A stretch of DNA of 25,983 nt from Thermoplasmatota archaeon (lineage in GTDB: Archaea > Thermoplasmatota > E2 > DHVEG-1). Positions 23,858 to 25,983 of this stretch are shown one piece after another. The notes under the pieces are model-generated. The model saw only the letters and a program-made list of their open reading frames with translations, made no database searches and was not told the DNA's origin. Each line of letters opens with the position of its first letter. Positions within the stretch are counted from its first letter, which is position 1. The translations under genes and the position numbers were made by a program. Location: the NCBI GenBank assembly GCA_016930995.1, contig JAFGFQ010000138.1, forward strand, positions 1 through 25,983, given 5' to 3'.

Positions 23858-25906
23858 ATGAAAAAATATATCTCTGTTATACTAAGCGTAAGTGTACTTA
23901 TAAGCGGATTTGGAGCAATTGGATTAACTGGTGGACAGTCAGAAGGCACCACAACAACGATGCTTTCCCCTGATGATTTTCCAGACATCTCGGCATACCG
24001 TTACGAACTTGCGATGTCTTCTTTCTCAGTAGCACCTACTAGTAATTCTGATTTTCAGAATCCTATCGGACAACCAAATACTCGTTTAGAAGACTATCCT
24101 ATAGGCACCATCATTTGGCAATACACAATCACAGGTGGATCTGATAACAGTCCAAAAGCAATCGCCTCCATACCGGATATTAATAGTGACGGTGTCGATG
24201 ATATCGTTATCTGCTCTGAGGATAATAACATTCGATGCTTCAGCGGTGCGGCTATTGGCACGGGGGTTGTACTCTGGACGCATAATATCTACTCCGGAAA
24301 CATTTATTCTCAGCATGGTTTGGCAATTACTGAAGATGTTAACAGTGATGGATACAACGATGTTGTTGTTGGAACCACCGGTGGAGATCGATCCATTGAA
24401 TGTCTCTCTGGCCTTACGGGGAATACCATCTGGGTGCATGATACCCATGAGTACGGCAGCGGTGGATGGGTCTATCAGGTTGATTGTCGATATGATTATA
24501 ACAACGATGGTGTCATTGACGCTTTAGCAACAACTGGTGATGATTCTACAGACACTGGTCCAAAAAGAGTGTATTGTTTGAATGGATTAACAGGGATTTC
24601 CATATGGGAGTATCCTTTAGGCGGACCAGGTTTTTCAGTCATTGGAGTCGAAGATTTCACTGGTGATGGAAAACCTGATGTCCTGTCAGGAAGTTCTAAT
24701 GAAGGAGAATCTATTGGATATGGAAAGGGCATTAACGGAGCAACCGGCTCCCAGGTATGGTCTTATACAACACCGGGGACTTCTGTGTGGGCTGTTGAAC
24801 AACTTGATGATGTGAGTGGTGATGGGAAAAAAGATGCGATTATCGGTGATTTCTCAGGGCATATCTATGGAATAAATGCTGCGACTGGATCTCTACTCTT
24901 TTCCCAATCTATCGGGTCTGTGATTATCACCCGTTTTGAAGGAATTAATGATGTGAATGATGATGGATATTCCGATGTTATCCCTTGTCATAGCACGATA
25001 CATACCACTCAGATTGTTGACGGATACACCGGCGATCTTATCTGGTCTCATGCGACAGCGGATCAACCATGGAATGTCGCACCAACTAGTGATATTACTG
25101 GTGATGGGATTGATGATGTTTATGTCGGGACGTTATACCAAAGTAATTATGCGTATTTCTTAGACGGTGTTGATGGCTCAGAGTTAATCGCTCCGATCGC
25201 GTATGGAGAGGCTGTTGATTCGATTGCCGCGGTCACTGACCTTGTCAATGACGGGTCCATGGAAATGGTCGTTGGAGGACGCAATGGGAAAGTCACCTGC
25301 TACTCTGGTGGTGAAGTAGTACAACAGCAAGTCAACATCACTGCAGAATTCTCAGCGACTCCCTTGTTTGGTACAGAACCATTGAAGGTGGACTTTACTG
25401 ATTTATCGACTGCTGAGAATACGACAATCAAGACCTGGGCATGGGATTTTGATAACGATGGAACCATTGATTCCTATCTGCAAAATCCGACGAATTATTA
25501 TGATGCTGGGGTCTATACGGTGTCTTTGACGGTTTCGAATGGGAAGATATCTGATACTGAGACAAAGCTAGATTACATCACTGTGGTACCCCCAACCGAG
25601 ATAGAAATCGGTAATATCACTGCAGGGTTCATGCAGCTGAATGCGGAAATCATCAACACCGGTGGAATTAATGTCACCCTGGTGAATTGGAGCATTGCGA
25701 TTAAGGGACTGGTTCTTCTTGGGAAATCCAATTCAGGTGTGATTCCTTCAATTCCAGTTGGTGGCTCTGAGCTTATCACGGTGCGACCCTTAATCGGGCT
25801 TGGCAACATCATCGTGACTGTGAAAGCAAATGTGACTGGTGGGGACACGGTACAGAAAACAGCCAGAGGTTTTCTGTTCTTGTTCGTTGTCCTACGATGG
25901 ACATGA
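23858..25906 (+). CDS. Secreted FG-GAP/PQQ-like beta-propeller protein with PKD and CARDB-like domains
   Basis: The product has 682 residues. A signal peptide (MKKYISVILSVSVLISGFG) is followed by a linker and about eight propeller repeats. Each repeat pairs a calcium-binding FG-GAP motif (DINSDGVDDIVI, DVNSDGYNDVVV, DFTGDGKPDVLS, DVSGDGKKDAII, DVNDDGYSDVIP, DITGDGIDDVYV) with a PQQ-like turn (CLSGLTGNTIW, CLNGLTGISIW, GINAATGS). Residues about 490-577 form a PKD domain (WAWDFDNDGTIDSY), and about 584-682 a CARDB-like domain also present in the PQQ-like protein. It ends in FLFLFVVLRWT without a transmembrane anchor. This is probably a surface or extracellular binding protein; its ligand is unknown. 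Confidence 0.8.
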   Translation: MKKYISVILSVSVLISGFGAIGLTGGQSEGTTTTMLSPDDFPDISAYRYELAMSSFSVAPTSNSDFQNPIGQPNTRLEDYPIGTIIWQYTITGGSDNSPKAIASIPDINSDGVDDIVICSEDNNIRCFSGAAIGTGVVLWTHNIYSGNIYSQHGLAITEDVNSDGYNDVVVGTTGGDRSIECLSGLTGNTIWVHDTHEYGSGGWVYQVDCRYDYNNDGVIDALATTGDDSTDTGPKRVYCLNGLTGISIWEYPLGGPGFSVIGVEDFTGDGKPDVLSGSSNEGESIGYGKGINGATGSQVWSYTTPGTSVWAVEQLDDVSGDGKKDAIIGDFSGHIYGINAATGSLLFSQSIGSVIITRFEGINDVNDDGYSDVIPCHSTIHTTQIVDGYTGDLIWSHATADQPWNVAPTSDITGDGIDDVYVGTLYQSNYAYFLDGVDGSELIAPIAYGEAVDSIAAVTDLVNDGSMEMVVGGRNGKVTCYSGGEVVQQQVNITAEFSATPLFGTEPLKVDFTDLSTAENTTIKTWAWDFDNDGTIDSYLQNPTNYYDAGVYTVSLTVSNGKISDTETKLDYITVVPPTEIEIGNITAGFMQLNAEIINTGGINVTLVNWSIAIKGLVLLGKSNSGVIPSIPVGGSELITVRPLIGLGNIIVTVKANVTGGDTVQKTARGFLFLFVVLRWT

Positions 25907-25936
25907 GGTTCTTTTGGTATCGAACTAATTGAAAAC

Positions 25937-25977
25937 AAGGATGAGAAATCCTTTTCTTTTTTTTTTTTTTTTTTTTT
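25937..25977 (+). terminator. Hairpin plus 21-T terminator after the FG-GAP gene
   Basis: AAGGAT (25937-25942) pairs with ATCCTT (25948-25953) around a five-base loop. After TTC comes an uninterrupted run of 21 T (25957-25977). This lies 31 bases after the stop codon. Confidence 0.75.
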
Positions 25978-25983
25978 AAAAGG

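Overview
The window is archaeal chromosomal DNA, most likely from an uncultured euryarchaeon of the Thermoplasmatota type; the lineage is my inference. Archaeal markers are RNase HII, TrmI, the archaeosine enzyme RaSEA, KEOPS Pcc1 next to a RecJ-like DHH protein and ribosomal protein S15, ribosomal protein L15e, a methanogen-type (type 2) SerRS, a tRNA-Thr with U at the discriminator position, TATA-like box A elements about 25 bases upstream of starts, and a PGF-CTERM-like C-terminus. The many secreted proteins with PKD-like, beta-propeller and protease domains suit a heterotrophic, protein-degrading archaeon.

Layout. Bases 1-2425 are visibly AT-richer than the rest. They hold the end of an NSS-type sodium symporter gene and a four-gene minus-strand operon (PadR regulator, two half-size permeases, cupin) bounded by 21-base direct repeats that look like a tRNA 3' end. 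This ends at an intact tRNA-Thr(CGT). Then come rnhB, a bacterial-type serC, and a secreted beta-helix protein with a degenerate metzincin-like domain. A minus-strand operon follows in which a PGF-CTERM-like membrane protein overlaps RaSEA, which overlaps trmI. Next are two secreted beta-propeller proteins (arylsulfotransferase-like and PQQ-like), type 2 serS, a secreted papain-family protease, the rps15-recJ-pcc1 group, divergent cysS-uspA, rpl15e, a secreted M28 peptidase, and a secreted FG-GAP/PQQ-like propeller protein ending in a strong terminator.

How the genes work together. One set is housekeeping translation and tRNA biology: serS, cysS, rps15, rpl15e, trmI, RaSEA and pcc1. A second set is a scattered extracellular toolkit of six secreted proteins. 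These share modules: a PKD-like domain occurs in three of them, and a CARDB-like domain occurs in three, C-terminal in two. Several of their genes carry TTTAAATA-type promoters. The most unusual points are the repeat-bounded transporter island, a permease gene with no ordinary start codon, the metzincin-like domain that has lost its catalytic residues, and the surface-protein-like gene fused by overlap into a tRNA-modification operon. No gene-free stretch longer than 300 bases was seen, and there is no CRISPR array, rRNA gene or insertion sequence.
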